A DNA stretch of 64,000 nt from an uncultured Pelagibacteraceae bacterium (GTDB lineage: Bacteria; Pseudomonadota; Alphaproteobacteria; Pelagibacterales; Pelagibacteraceae): the NCBI GenBank assembly GCA_902634885.1, contig CACPLR010000005.1:44225-108224 (forward strand). Direction: 5' to 3'. This document shows positions 16,679-24,829 of the stretch, one piece after another (positions within the stretch are counted from its first letter, which is position 1; every line of letters starts with the position of its first letter). The translations under genes and the position numbers were made by a program. Below the pieces are notes generated by a model. It did not search any database and was not told the DNA's origin. It was given only the letters and a program-made list of their open reading frames with translations.

Positions 16679-18331
16679 ATGAGAGAAAATAATTCAAATT
16701 TTGATAGGTCAAAAATTTTCAAACTTTTTCAAGATAAAAAGTATGCTAAAATATCAAAAATCACTAAATCAATACTCAAAGCTTTTAGTAAAGATAAAGA
16801 AATTTATAAAATTATAATATTAAGTGAATTAAATCAAAAAAACTTTAACAATGCTAAAATTGTATCTGAGAAACTACTTGACTTAATTAACGATGCTGAA
16901 ACTAATTATATACATGGCAATGTTTTAAAAATACAAAAAAAATTTAAGGAGGCAATAATTTATTATCAAAAGGCAATTGATTTTAAAAAAGATTATTTTG
17001 AGGCATATAACAATCTTGCCACATCACAAAAAAATATTGGTTTAAAACGCGAAGCACTTGAGAATTACAAAAATGCAATAAACTTAAAGGAAAACAATTT
17101 AGAGGCTCATTATAATTTAGCTAATCTATTGTATGATGAAAAAAGGTTTGAAGAAGCTCGTGAAAAATATGAGAAAGTAATTAAAATTGATAATAATTTT
17201 CCACAATCATATTTATCAATAGGTCTAATTAATTCTGTTCAAGGAAAATTTGAAGAGGCAAAGAACTATTTTTTAAAAGCTATAGAGAAAGATAAATTTC
17301 TAACTGAGGCATATGTTTATTACGTAAGTACAAGAAAAATTGATAAGAATGATAATATAATAAAAATTTTAGAGGAGCTTATAAATAATAATGATCTCCA
17401 TCCTAAGTACGAACAAGACATCTCATATGCACTTAGTAAAGTTTATTTCGATATAGATAATATTGACCTTGGATTTAAATTCTTAACAAAAGCAAAAAAA
17501 TTGTACTTAAAAAAAATCAACTTCTCAATCGAAGAAGAAAAAATTTCATTTCAAAAAGTAAAAAATTACTTCTCAACAAAAAAATTTAAAATGATAGATT
17601 TTAAGGACACTTATAAAGCTTACCCAATATTTATAATAGGAATGCCTAGGTCAGGCACTAGTCTGTTGGAGCAAATAATTTCAACACACTCGGAAGTTTT
17701 TGGTGCTGGAGAATTGAGGATTATGCCCAGAATTTTCTATGATACTAATTGGAATGAAAAAACTAGTCCAGAGGAACTTTTTAGATTTGTAAGAAGAGAA
17801 TATTTGTCAAATTTAGGAAAAATAATTACATCAAAAAAATTTATTGTAGATAAAATGCCTTTTAATTTTTTTGCAGTGGGATTTATTTTAAACTCAATTC
17901 CAGAGGCAAAGATCGTTCATATTTCAAGAAATCCAATGGCTGTTTGTTGGTCAAATTACAAGTCTAATTTTTTTGACAATATTGGTATGGATTATGCTCA
18001 TAAATTAGAAAGTATAGCAGAATATTATATAATTTATAACGAATTGATGAATTTTTGGAGGGATAAATACCCCTCGAGACTTATAGAAATTGATTATGAT
18101 AAATTTGTTTTAGATTATGAGACTAATTCAAAATCAGTCATAACAGAAATTGGCCTTAATTGGGAAAATGAAATTTTAAAATTTTATGAAAACAATAGAG
18201 TGGTTGAAACAAATTCTTTATTACAAGTAAGAAGCAAAGTGTATCAAGATAGTTCTCAAAAATGGAAAAAGTATGAAAAATATTTAACCCCAGTTATGGA
18301 AATACTTAATAATAATAATATTAAATTTTAA
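16679..18331 (+). CDS. TPR-repeat sulfotransferase
   Basis: A 550-aa fusion. Tetratricopeptide repeats fill about residues 50-215 (for example AIIYYQKAIDFKKDYFEAYNNLA, ALENYKNAINLKENNLEAHYNLANLL). A sulfotransferase domain follows from about residue 318, with the PAPS 5'-phosphosulfate loop FIIGMPRSGTSLLEQIISTH and the 3'-phosphate region AKIVHISRNPMAVCWSNY. The family transfers sulfate from PAPS to hydroxyls, and the TPR part probably recruits a protein or polysaccharide acceptor. There is no signal peptide, so it is cytoplasmic. It is followed within 3 bp by a second sulfotransferase, which suggests an accessory module for surface-glycan or metabolite sulfation. Confidence 0.92.
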   Translation: MRENNSNFDRSKIFKLFQDKKYAKISKITKSILKAFSKDKEIYKIIILSELNQKNFNNAKIVSEKLLDLINDAETNYIHGNVLKIQKKFKEAIIYYQKAIDFKKDYFEAYNNLATSQKNIGLKREALENYKNAINLKENNLEAHYNLANLLYDEKRFEEAREKYEKVIKIDNNFPQSYLSIGLINSVQGKFEEAKNYFLKAIEKDKFLTEAYVYYVSTRKIDKNDNIIKILEELINNNDLHPKYEQDISYALSKVYFDIDNIDLGFKFLTKAKKLYLKKINFSIEEEKISFQKVKNYFSTKKFKMIDFKDTYKAYPIFIIGMPRSGTSLLEQIISTHSEVFGAGELRIMPRIFYDTNWNEKTSPEELFRFVRREYLSNLGKIITSKKFIVDKMPFNFFAVGFILNSIPEAKIVHISRNPMAVCWSNYKSNFFDNIGMDYAHKLESIAEYYIIYNELMNFWRDKYPSRLIEIDYDKFVLDYETNSKSVITEIGLNWENEILKFYENNRVVETNSLLQVRSKVYQDSSQKWKKYEKYLTPVMEILNNNNIKF

Positions 18332-18334
18332 ATA

Positions 18335-19186
18335 ATGATTCTTTGGATAGCTTCTTACCCTAAGAGTGGAAATACTTGGGTAAGATCACTTATTTGTTCA
18401 TATTATTATACAAATGACGGTGTATTTACAGATGATACATTGTTAAAAAATATTGGACAGTTTCCAGAAAAAAAGTACTTTGAAAAGTTCAATTACAATA
18501 TTTTAGTTCCAGGTGATACAACTAAATTTTGGTTAAAAGCTCAAGAGTCAATTAATGAAGACAAAAAATTAAGATTTTTTAAAACACATAACTTTTTAGG
18601 AAAAATAAATAATGTACAATTTACAAATGAAGAAAACACTTTAGGTGCAATATATATTTTAAGGGATCCAAGAAATGTAATTACTTCCGTTAAGAATCAT
18701 TTTGAAATGACTTATGAGGAATCTTTAGAATTCATGCTTAATGAAAGAAAATTCACTTATGATTATTTCAAAAAAAATGATTATGGTGATTTTCAGTTTT
18801 TAAGTTCATGGGAAAAGAATTACCAAACTTGGATAAATAATAAAATGTTTCCAACATTAGTTATTAAGTATGAAGACTTAATTAATAATACTTATGACGA
18901 GTTCAAAAAAATTATAAATTTTATAGATAATTTAATTAAGAAAAAAAATGAATTTGACAAAAAAAAAGCACTAAATGCTCTATCAAGTACTAATTTTTTA
19001 AATTTAAAAAAAATTGAGAATACAAAAGGTTTTTCAGAATCCTTGTACTCTAAAAAAAAAAATAAAAAAATACCTTTTTTTCATTTAGGACCTGAAAATA
19101 ATTGGGAAAATAAGTTAGAAAAAGATTTCAAAGTTACAGTTAATGAAGTATTTAAAAAGAATTTAAAGGAATTACATTATTTTTAA
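18335..19186 (+). CDS. Sulfotransferase domain protein (paralogue 1)
   Basis: A 283-aa single-domain PAPS-dependent sulfotransferase. The 5'-PSB loop is at the extreme N-terminus (MILWIASYPKSGNTWVRSL) and the 3'-PB motif is YILRDPRNVITSVKNHF. KTHN (about residue 90) and the C-terminal FHLGPENNWENKL also match Sulfotransfer_1-type enzymes. The acceptor is unknown. It lies 3 bp after the TPR-sulfotransferase and is clearly homologous to the gene on the other side of the tRNA-Gly (shared YPKSGNT, DPRN-ITS-KNH and NWxKxL motifs). The coding region is extremely Lys/Asn/Phe-rich. Confidence 0.93.
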   Translation: MILWIASYPKSGNTWVRSLICSYYYTNDGVFTDDTLLKNIGQFPEKKYFEKFNYNILVPGDTTKFWLKAQESINEDKKLRFFKTHNFLGKINNVQFTNEENTLGAIYILRDPRNVITSVKNHFEMTYEESLEFMLNERKFTYDYFKKNDYGDFQFLSSWEKNYQTWINNKMFPTLVIKYEDLINNTYDEFKKIINFIDNLIKKKNEFDKKKALNALSSTNFLNLKKIENTKGFSESLYSKKKNKKIPFFHLGPENNWENKLEKDFKVTVNEVFKKNLKELHYF

Positions 19187-19209
19187 TTTTTTTTAACAAA
19201 TTTTGCCTC

Positions 19210-19238
19210 TTGCTTAAAAGATAAAAAACTACTACCTT
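19210..19238 (+). promoter_or_regulatory. Possible promoter of tRNA-Gly
   Basis: CTTGCTT (TTGCTT at 19210-19215) with TACCTT at 17-bp spacing (19233-19238) places a start site near 19245, about ten bases before the tRNA. The C-TTG -35 element is typical of alphaproteobacterial sigma70 promoters. This is a pattern match only. Confidence 0.35.
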
Positions 19239-19254
19239 TAAATTAATTTATTAA

Positions 19255-19329
19255 GCGGGCATAGCTCAGTGGTAGAGCGTCTCGTTGCCAACGAGAAGGT
19301 CGTGGGTTCGAGTCCCATTGCCCGCTCCA
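19255..19329 (+). tRNA. tRNA-Gly (anticodon GCC)
   Basis: A complete cloverleaf: acceptor GCGGGCA pairs with TGCCCGC, the D-arm is GCTC-AGTGGTA-GAGC, the anticodon stem TCTCG/CGAGA encloses TTGCCAA (anticodon GCC), and the T-arm contains GGTTCGAGTCCC. The discriminator is T (U73, as expected for tRNA-Gly) and the CCA end is encoded. It decodes GGC and GGU. It lies between two paralogous sulfotransferase genes. No terminator-like hairpin follows it. Confidence 0.98.
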
Positions 19330-19361
19330 TGAAATTTAAAAATTGAAAATAATATCTACCA

Positions 19362-20204
19362 ATGATTATTTGGATTGCTTCCTACCCCAAAAGTGGAAAT
19401 ACTTATTTACGATCATTCTTAAGCTCATATTACTTTAGTAAAAATGGAAAATTTGACTTTACTTTGCTAGAAAATATTAAAAATTTTCCAGGGATACATT
19501 ATTCAAAAAATAGATCAGATAGCAATCTTGAAGCGAGCAGAAATTGGATTATCAATCAAAATTATTTTTTTAAAAAAGAAAAACTAAACTTCTTAAAAAC
19601 ACATAACTCGATGAAACCTTTTGAAGGAAACAGATTTACTACTAAGGATCAAACTATTGGTGCAGTATATATATATAGAGATCCAAGAAACATTATAACA
19701 TCATTAAAAAATCATTATTCAATGAATTACCAAAATGCCTTCGATTTTATGAAAGACGATAAAAGCTTCATAATTCAAGACTCATATGACAATGACAAAA
19801 GTAATTTTACCTACCTGGGTTCTTGGGAAAGTCATTATAAATCGTGGTTTTATATTAAAGATTTTAGGATAATGTTAATTAAATATGAGGATCTTCAAGA
19901 TAGAAAATTTGAAATTTTTCTTGACCTTGTGAAATTTGTAAATTCTTTAGCAGATAAAAATGAAAAAGTTAATGAAAAAAAATTAGAAAAATCTATAAAG
20001 TCAACTAATTTTTCTGTTTTAAAAAACAGTGAGAGGAATCATGGTTTTGTTGAATCTGTAAAGTCTAAAATAAGTGGTCAAAAAGTAAATTTTTTTAATT
20101 TGGGTTTTAACAATAGGTGGAAAAAAAACTTACCTCAAGATTTTCAAATAAGTATGAGTGATTATTTTAAAGAAGACTTGAAATTTCTTAAATACTGGGG
20201 ATAA
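19362..20204 (+). CDS. Sulfotransferase domain protein (paralogue 2)
   Basis: A 280-aa PAPS-dependent sulfotransferase closely similar in layout to the gene before the tRNA. The N-terminal 5'-PSB loop is MIIWIASYPKSGNTYLRSF, the 3'-PB motif YIYRDPRNIITSLKNHYSMNY, and the C-terminus FFNLGFNNRWKKNLP. There is no signal peptide or membrane segment. The acceptor is unknown. It starts 33 bp after the tRNA-Gly and ends 7 bp before phhB. The two copies look like a tandem duplication that has diverged, with a tRNA gene lying between them. Confidence 0.93.
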   Translation: MIIWIASYPKSGNTYLRSFLSSYYFSKNGKFDFTLLENIKNFPGIHYSKNRSDSNLEASRNWIINQNYFFKKEKLNFLKTHNSMKPFEGNRFTTKDQTIGAVYIYRDPRNIITSLKNHYSMNYQNAFDFMKDDKSFIIQDSYDNDKSNFTYLGSWESHYKSWFYIKDFRIMLIKYEDLQDRKFEIFLDLVKFVNSLADKNEKVNEKKLEKSIKSTNFSVLKNSERNHGFVESVKSKISGQKVNFFNLGFNNRWKKNLPQDFQISMSDYFKEDLKFLKYWG

Positions 20205-20211
20205 ATAATGT

Positions 20212-20556
20212 ATGTCAGATTTAGCCAAAAAAAAATGTGTACCATGTGAAGGAAATATTCCTCCATTTAAATTAGAGGAAATACATAACTATTTAAAAAA
20301 AGTTGATGGCTGGTCAGTTAAAGAAGATGGCTTGGATGGGTATCACTTAACAAAAGACTTTAAATTTGAAAATTTTGTAAAAAGCCAGGGCTTTGTCAAT
20401 AAAGTTGGAGAAATAGCGGAAGAAGAGGGACATCACCCAGATATATGGTTTGGATGGGGTTATGCTAAAATAAAAATATATACCCATGCCATAAAAGGTT
20501 TAGCTGAAAGTGATTTTATATTGGCTGCTAAAATTGACAAAATTTCTAATGCTTAA
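20212..20556 (+). CDS. phhB: 4a-hydroxytetrahydrobiopterin dehydratase (pterin carbinolamine dehydratase)
   Basis: A 114-aa PCD/DCoH family enzyme that recycles 4a-hydroxy-tetrahydropterin. The family signature is EEEGHHPDIWFGWGYAKIKIYTHAIKGLAESDFILAAKID, with the two catalytic histidines in GHHPD and a third in YTHAIKGL. The N-terminal motif KKCVPCEGNIPPF is also standard. No phenylalanine hydroxylase is in this window. A role with molybdopterin or another pterin pathway is an alternative. It overlaps the convergent purH by 11 bp. Confidence 0.95.
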   Translation: MSDLAKKKCVPCEGNIPPFKLEEIHNYLKKVDGWSVKEDGLDGYHLTKDFKFENFVKSQGFVNKVGEIAEEEGHHPDIWFGWGYAKIKIYTHAIKGLAESDFILAAKIDKISNA

Positions 20557-22087
20557 AGTGACGTGTTTTTGAAAATACAAGCACAGTCTCTGTTTCATTA
20601 GCATATTTGATAATTTCTTTATCCCTAATTGAGCCATAAGGTTGAATAACTGCACTTACACCTGATTGAACTAAAGTTTCAATTCCATCTACAAAAGGAA
20701 AAAAGGCATCAGAAGCAGCAACTACTTGATCACTCTCTTTAATTTTTTGAAAGTTATTCATTTTATCAATTGCAATTTTACAACTATCCAGGCGGCTTGG
20801 TTGACCTGATCCTATTCCAACTGTTCTATTATTAGAAGTAAGTACAATTGCATTAGATTTTACATGTCTGCAAACATTTAGGGCAAACATTAGCTCTCTA
20901 AATATTTTAGACGAGGGTTTTTTTTTAGAAACAACTTGAAAATTTTTACTCTCAAACTTTTTATTATCAGGTGATTGTATGAGTAGTGAGTTAAAATTTG
21001 ATACAATACTATTTATGCTTTCTAATTTAATTTTTGAAGAGTCTATTATTCTTAAATTTTTCCTTTTTTTTAAGATTCTAATAGCATCTTTCTCATAACT
21101 ATTTCCAATTACTACTTCAAAATAAGTTTTAGATAATTCAGCTGCTAATTTGGTATTAATTTTAAAATTACAAGAAACAATTCCACCAAAAGCACTTATA
21201 GGATCTGAAGTTAGCGCTTCCTTAAAACTACTAACTTTGTTTTTGTTAATTGATACACCACAAGGATTTGCGTGTTTAACAATTACTGTACCAACTCCAG
21301 CCGGTAATGATTTTGATGCGTTTAGTGCTGCATATATATCGTTATAGTTATTATAACTGAGTTTTTTTCCATGTAACTGATCTAAATTTGTTGATAAAGA
21401 ATAGCTATATATGGAAGCAATTTGATGTGGGTTTTCTCCATATCTAAGTTTCTCAACTAGATTTGTTGATATTACTTTTTTAATTGGAAAACTTGTCTTA
21501 TTTTTTTCTAAAAAGTAATTCGAAATCATTGCATCGTAAGATGCAGTTTCAGTAAAAGCTTCCTCAGACATTTGTTGTCTAAAAGATAATGAAGTTGATC
21601 CTTTATTTTCATTTAATTCCGATATTAATTTTTCGTATTGACCCAATTTTGTGATAATTGTGACATCTTTATAATTTTTCGCTGCCGCTCTAACCATTGT
21701 TGGTCCACCAATATCAATATTTTCTATAATTTTATTGTGATTCATATTTTTGCTAACCGCTTTCTCGAATGGGTAAAAATTTACTATTACTAAATCTATA
21801 TTTTCAAAATTATAAGATTTCATAGCAAGTTTGTGAGATTTTTTATTTCTCTCATTTAAAATTCCAGCATGAATTTTTGGGTGCAAGGTTTTCACTCTTC
21901 CATCAAGAATTTCTGGAAATTTTGTAAAATTTGAAACCTCATTACATTTAAAACCATGTTTTTTTATTTCTTTAAATGTTCCACCTGAACTTATAATTTT
22001 GATCCTAAATTTTTTAAGAACTGTCAAGATTTTTCTTAAGTTATGTTTATCTGAAACTGAGACTAGAGCCTGTGAAATTTTTTTCAT
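20546..22087 (-). CDS. purH: Bifunctional AICAR transformylase/IMP cyclohydrolase
   Basis: A 513-aa enzyme for the last two steps of IMP synthesis. The N-terminal MGS-like cyclohydrolase domain (about 1-140) has ALVSVSDKHNLRKIL, SSGGTFKEIKKHGF, DGRVKTLHPKIHAGIL and NIDIGGPTMVRAAAKN. The C-terminal AICARFT domain has LRYGENPHQIASIYS, KHANPCGVSINK, SDPISAFGG and GSGQPSRLDSC. It is the last gene of the operon YggT-like - rpe - heparinase - purH, overlapping the heparinase gene by 4 bp. It consumes AICAR, the by-product of HisF. Confidence 0.98.
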   Translation of the reverse strand: MKKISQALVSVSDKHNLRKILTVLKKFRIKIISSGGTFKEIKKHGFKCNEVSNFTKFPEILDGRVKTLHPKIHAGILNERNKKSHKLAMKSYNFENIDLVIVNFYPFEKAVSKNMNHNKIIENIDIGGPTMVRAAAKNYKDVTIITKLGQYEKLISELNENKGSTSLSFRQQMSEEAFTETASYDAMISNYFLEKNKTSFPIKKVISTNLVEKLRYGENPHQIASIYSYSLSTNLDQLHGKKLSYNNYNDIYAALNASKSLPAGVGTVIVKHANPCGVSINKNKVSSFKEALTSDPISAFGGIVSCNFKINTKLAAELSKTYFEVVIGNSYEKDAIRILKKRKNLRIIDSSKIKLESINSIVSNFNSLLIQSPDNKKFESKNFQVVSKKKPSSKIFRELMFALNVCRHVKSNAIVLTSNNRTVGIGSGQPSRLDSCKIAIDKMNNFQKIKESDQVVAASDAFFPFVDGIETLVQSGVSAVIQPYGSIRDKEIIKYANETETVLVFSKTRHFKH

Positions 22088-23715
22088 TCAATTTTAGTTA
22101 TTTCCCATTTTATCACTTGATCATCTTTTTCAGTCAAACCATAGATAAAAATATTTTGATTTTCTAAATAATCATTTTTATTACCAAAATATAATCCAGT
22201 TTCAACATCAATAGACCCATTTACTGAATAAAATCTCCAAGCAGAATTTTCAAGTTCAATTAGTATTGTATTTTTATCCTGAGTCTTTGTTACTTTCGTT
22301 GTTGGCATTAAATGAAATCTAATATCAAAATTTGTAGGTATAAAATTTTTATTTTTAATAAGTTTCTCTGTACCTACAAATTTATTTTTTTCCGGGAAAA
22401 ATTCTAATGACCTTTCATGAATAGTTCCATAATTTTTTAAATATCCATCATGAGAACATTTAATTAGCCAATAGTTCTTTTCGCATACGATATTTTTATT
22501 AAAAGTATTGAAATTTAATTTATTTAATATTTTATTTCTAAAATTTTTTTTAAAAGAAACAATAGAGTTGTTATTTAATATCAAAGTAGAGTGTGCTGCT
22601 GTTGATCTTGAAATTAAATTCAATTTGTTTTTTAAATTTTGATAATACCCCGAATTACAAATTATTTTTCTTCCTTTATATATTGCTTCAAATGAAAGAG
22701 GTCCACTTTGGTAATTTTCAGAAAATTTACTTTCTGGAGCAGTCCCAATGTCCATTCCTAAAATTACCTTTTTATTTTTTAAAATGCCGTATCCACCTAA
22801 ATCTCTTTTTTCACTTTTAAAAGAGTATTTTTGATAATCTAGATAAACATCAAAATCTTCTAAATTGCTGTTATGATTGCCATTAAATAATAAACTTTGT
22901 TTTACTGAACCCCAAACAAAGTTATACCCTTTGCCCAAGTGAAAAATTATTTCATCGAGATATCCAGGGATTTCATTGGATGACTCTTTCAAAAACTCTC
23001 TTAAAAGAATAAAGTATTTTAAGTAGAATACCAGTTGTCTAATATTTCTAGATTTTGGAAAATATTCTGTGTCGAAGCAGGAAGTAATTATTTTTTTTAA
23101 TAGCTTTAGTCCAAAATCTAAATATTTTTCATCATTATAAGATATTCCTGCTAAAATAATTGCAGAACATCCAATTAATTTATCATGGTAATTATCTGAT
23201 CTTTTTATTTCATTAATTAAATGATTTATTTGTTTAAAAATTATCTTATTAAATTTTTCTTTATATATTTTATCTCCTTCATCATATGTTAATTGTGAAT
23301 TCGTGATCCATGAAATAATTCTTCTTGATAAAATATCGATTTCCCATAAATTATCATTATATTTTTGATTACTCTCAATCCATTTATTTATTATTGATAT
23401 ACAAATTTTTTTAGAGGACTTTAAATCAATTGAAAAAAGCCAAAAAAAATTATTTAATTTTTTATAGTCCTTATAAGAAAGTTTATTTACTTCCCAAATT
23501 TTGTCTGTTTCAAAATCTTCAATTTTATTTTTTGTTTTTTCATATTTTGCAATTGAACCCAAAATTTTTAAGGAAGGTTTATAAGTTAATGCTTTAAGAT
23601 TTTTTGATGAGATTTTCTTGTCGTAAATAGCAGAATTTAAATAAATTTTTCTTATTTTTTTTAAAACTTGATAAAGTGATTGATTAATAATCAGCGTGAA
23701 ATTATTCAATTTCAT
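22084..23715 (-). CDS. Heparinase II/III family protein
   Basis: A 543-aa protein with an N-terminal all-alpha (alpha/alpha)-toroid (about 60-300; for example RRIISWITNSQLTYDEGDKIY, GCSAIILAGISYN) and a C-terminal beta-sandwich of the Heparinase_II_III domain (ESFKSEKRDLGGYGILKNKK-like region, SEKFSENYQSGPLSFEAIYKGRKIICNSGYYQ, STAAHSTLILNN). No signal peptide is evident. Uronate-lyase activity is known for some members. The alphaproteobacterial copies between rpe and purH have no confirmed substrate, and this neighbourhood is the strongest identifier. Confidence 0.87.
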   Translation of the reverse strand: MKLNNFTLIINQSLYQVLKKIRKIYLNSAIYDKKISSKNLKALTYKPSLKILGSIAKYEKTKNKIEDFETDKIWEVNKLSYKDYKKLNNFFWLFSIDLKSSKKICISIINKWIESNQKYNDNLWEIDILSRRIISWITNSQLTYDEGDKIYKEKFNKIIFKQINHLINEIKRSDNYHDKLIGCSAIILAGISYNDEKYLDFGLKLLKKIITSCFDTEYFPKSRNIRQLVFYLKYFILLREFLKESSNEIPGYLDEIIFHLGKGYNFVWGSVKQSLLFNGNHNSNLEDFDVYLDYQKYSFKSEKRDLGGYGILKNKKVILGMDIGTAPESKFSENYQSGPLSFEAIYKGRKIICNSGYYQNLKNKLNLISRSTAAHSTLILNNNSIVSFKKNFRNKILNKLNFNTFNKNIVCEKNYWLIKCSHDGYLKNYGTIHERSLEFFPEKNKFVGTEKLIKNKNFIPTNFDIRFHLMPTTKVTKTQDKNTILIELENSAWRFYSVNGSIDVETGLYFGNKNDYLENQNIFIYGLTEKDDQVIKWEITKIE

Positions 23716-23716
23716 T

Positions 23717-24376
23717 TTACACTAATCTTAGTGTCTCAATATTTTTTTTAATATCCCCTCTATTTTCTTTAAAAATTGTAGTACCAGAGACTAATATATT
23801 TGCTCCAGCATTCAGAATATCTTTAGAGTTTGAAAAATTAACTCCACCATCAACTTCAATATCAAAATTATAATTATTTTTATCTTTTATTTCTTTGAGC
23901 GATTTTATTTTATCCAATACTTCTGGTATAAATTTTTGGCCTCCAAAACCAGGAAATACACTCATTATTAATACTAAATCAATATTGTCATAGTAGTCAG
24001 ATATTGTTTTAATTTCCGTATCAGGATTTAATGAGACACCTACTTTTTTATCCAAACTTTTAATTAATGATATTGTTTCTTTCATATTTCCTGTTGCTTC
24101 TGGATGAAAAGTAATAATATCAGCCCCTGCATCTGAAAAGTCTTTTATATATTTATGCACCGGGGATATCATTAAGTGTACATCAAACTTCAATGAACAA
24201 TGTTTTCTAAGTGCCTTAATGACTGGTGGACCAATTGTGAGATTAGGAACAAAATGTCCATCCATCACATCAACGTGGATCATGTCTGCCCCACCTTCTT
24301 CAAGCCGTTTTATTTCATTAGCCAGTTGACTAAAATCTGCTGATAAAATGGATGGTGAAATTTGAATTTTTTTCAT
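23717..24376 (-). CDS. rpe: Ribulose-phosphate 3-epimerase
   Basis: A pentose-phosphate enzyme interconverting ribulose-5-P and xylulose-5-P. The track ORF begins at a TTG (24400); ATG 24376 gives MKKIQISPSILSADFSQLANEI, the family N-terminus, and a 219-aa protein of standard length. Metal and catalytic residues are in MIHVDVMDGHFVPNLTIGP, KFDVHLMI, ITFHPEATGN, MSVFPGFGGQKF and IEVDGGVN. It lies one base before the heparinase gene in the purH operon. Confidence 0.97.
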   Translation of the reverse strand: MKKIQISPSILSADFSQLANEIKRLEEGGADMIHVDVMDGHFVPNLTIGPPVIKALRKHCSLKFDVHLMISPVHKYIKDFSDAGADIITFHPEATGNMKETISLIKSLDKKVGVSLNPDTEIKTISDYYDNIDLVLIMSVFPGFGGQKFIPEVLDKIKSLKEIKDKNNYNFDIEVDGGVNFSNSKDILNAGANILVSGTTIFKENRGDIKKNIETLRLV

Positions 24377-24403
24377 TAGTGCTAGGTTTACTAGTACCAA
24401 TTT

Positions 24404-24760
24404 TTAAAATTTAATTGAATTAAAAAATTGATAGATTTGTCTTGAAATTTCACTCTCAAGAGGAAAAGACAACATTCCCATTACAGAATAACCCAATATC
24501 CAAGGCATTAAATAAAATCTAATCATATAAAAAAACCAAGCGACATATAATGGCACAAGAGGCCCAATAATAAAAGAAGGTGTTATTGGTTTAAATACAT
24601 TAATCAAAGGATTCGTATACTTAACAAAAACTTTCATGAAAAAAAACTCAGAGTCTTCACGTTGAAAGATATTCATTGCAACTCTTCCAATTAAGGTCCA
24701 CATAATTATTCCAAGCAAATAATCTATAAAATAGATTAAAGGATGAAAGTTTGCTGACAT
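24404..24760 (-). CDS. YggT-like small membrane protein
   Basis: A 118-aa protein with two or three hydrophobic segments (LIYFIDYLLGIIMWTLIGRVAM; GPLVPLYVAWFFYMIRFYLMPWILGYSV). The stretch YTNPLINVFKPITPSFIIGPL resembles the 'P-hinge' of YggT-family proteins, but the match is weak and it could be an unrelated membrane protein. It heads the rpe-heparinase-purH operon. A clearer YggT is encoded at 34028-34321. Confidence 0.65.
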   Translation of the reverse strand: MSANFHPLIYFIDYLLGIIMWTLIGRVAMNIFQREDSEFFFMKVFVKYTNPLINVFKPITPSFIIGPLVPLYVAWFFYMIRFYLMPWILGYSVMGMLSFPLESEISRQIYQFFNSIKF

Positions 24761-24793
24761 TCAAAATTTATATTGGAAAAATAATTGAAATTA

Positions 24794-24817
24794 AAGGGGC
24801 GAAATTAATCGCCCCTT
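24794..24817 (-). terminator. Intrinsic terminator of the SSS symporter operon
   Basis: AAGGGGCGA-AATTAA-TCGCCCCTT is a perfect 9-bp stem with a 6-base loop. On the minus strand it begins 12 bases after the symporter stop and is followed by a T-rich TTTAATTTC run. It is one of only two clear rho-independent terminators in the window. Confidence 0.88.
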
Positions 24818-24829
24818 AAAAGAGTTTAT

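Noticed and set aside
16679-20204. Genomic island or prophage integrated at tRNA-Gly
   Set aside because: No integrase, phage gene or second copy of the tRNA 3' end is visible in the flanks, so only the paralogue arrangement is reported.
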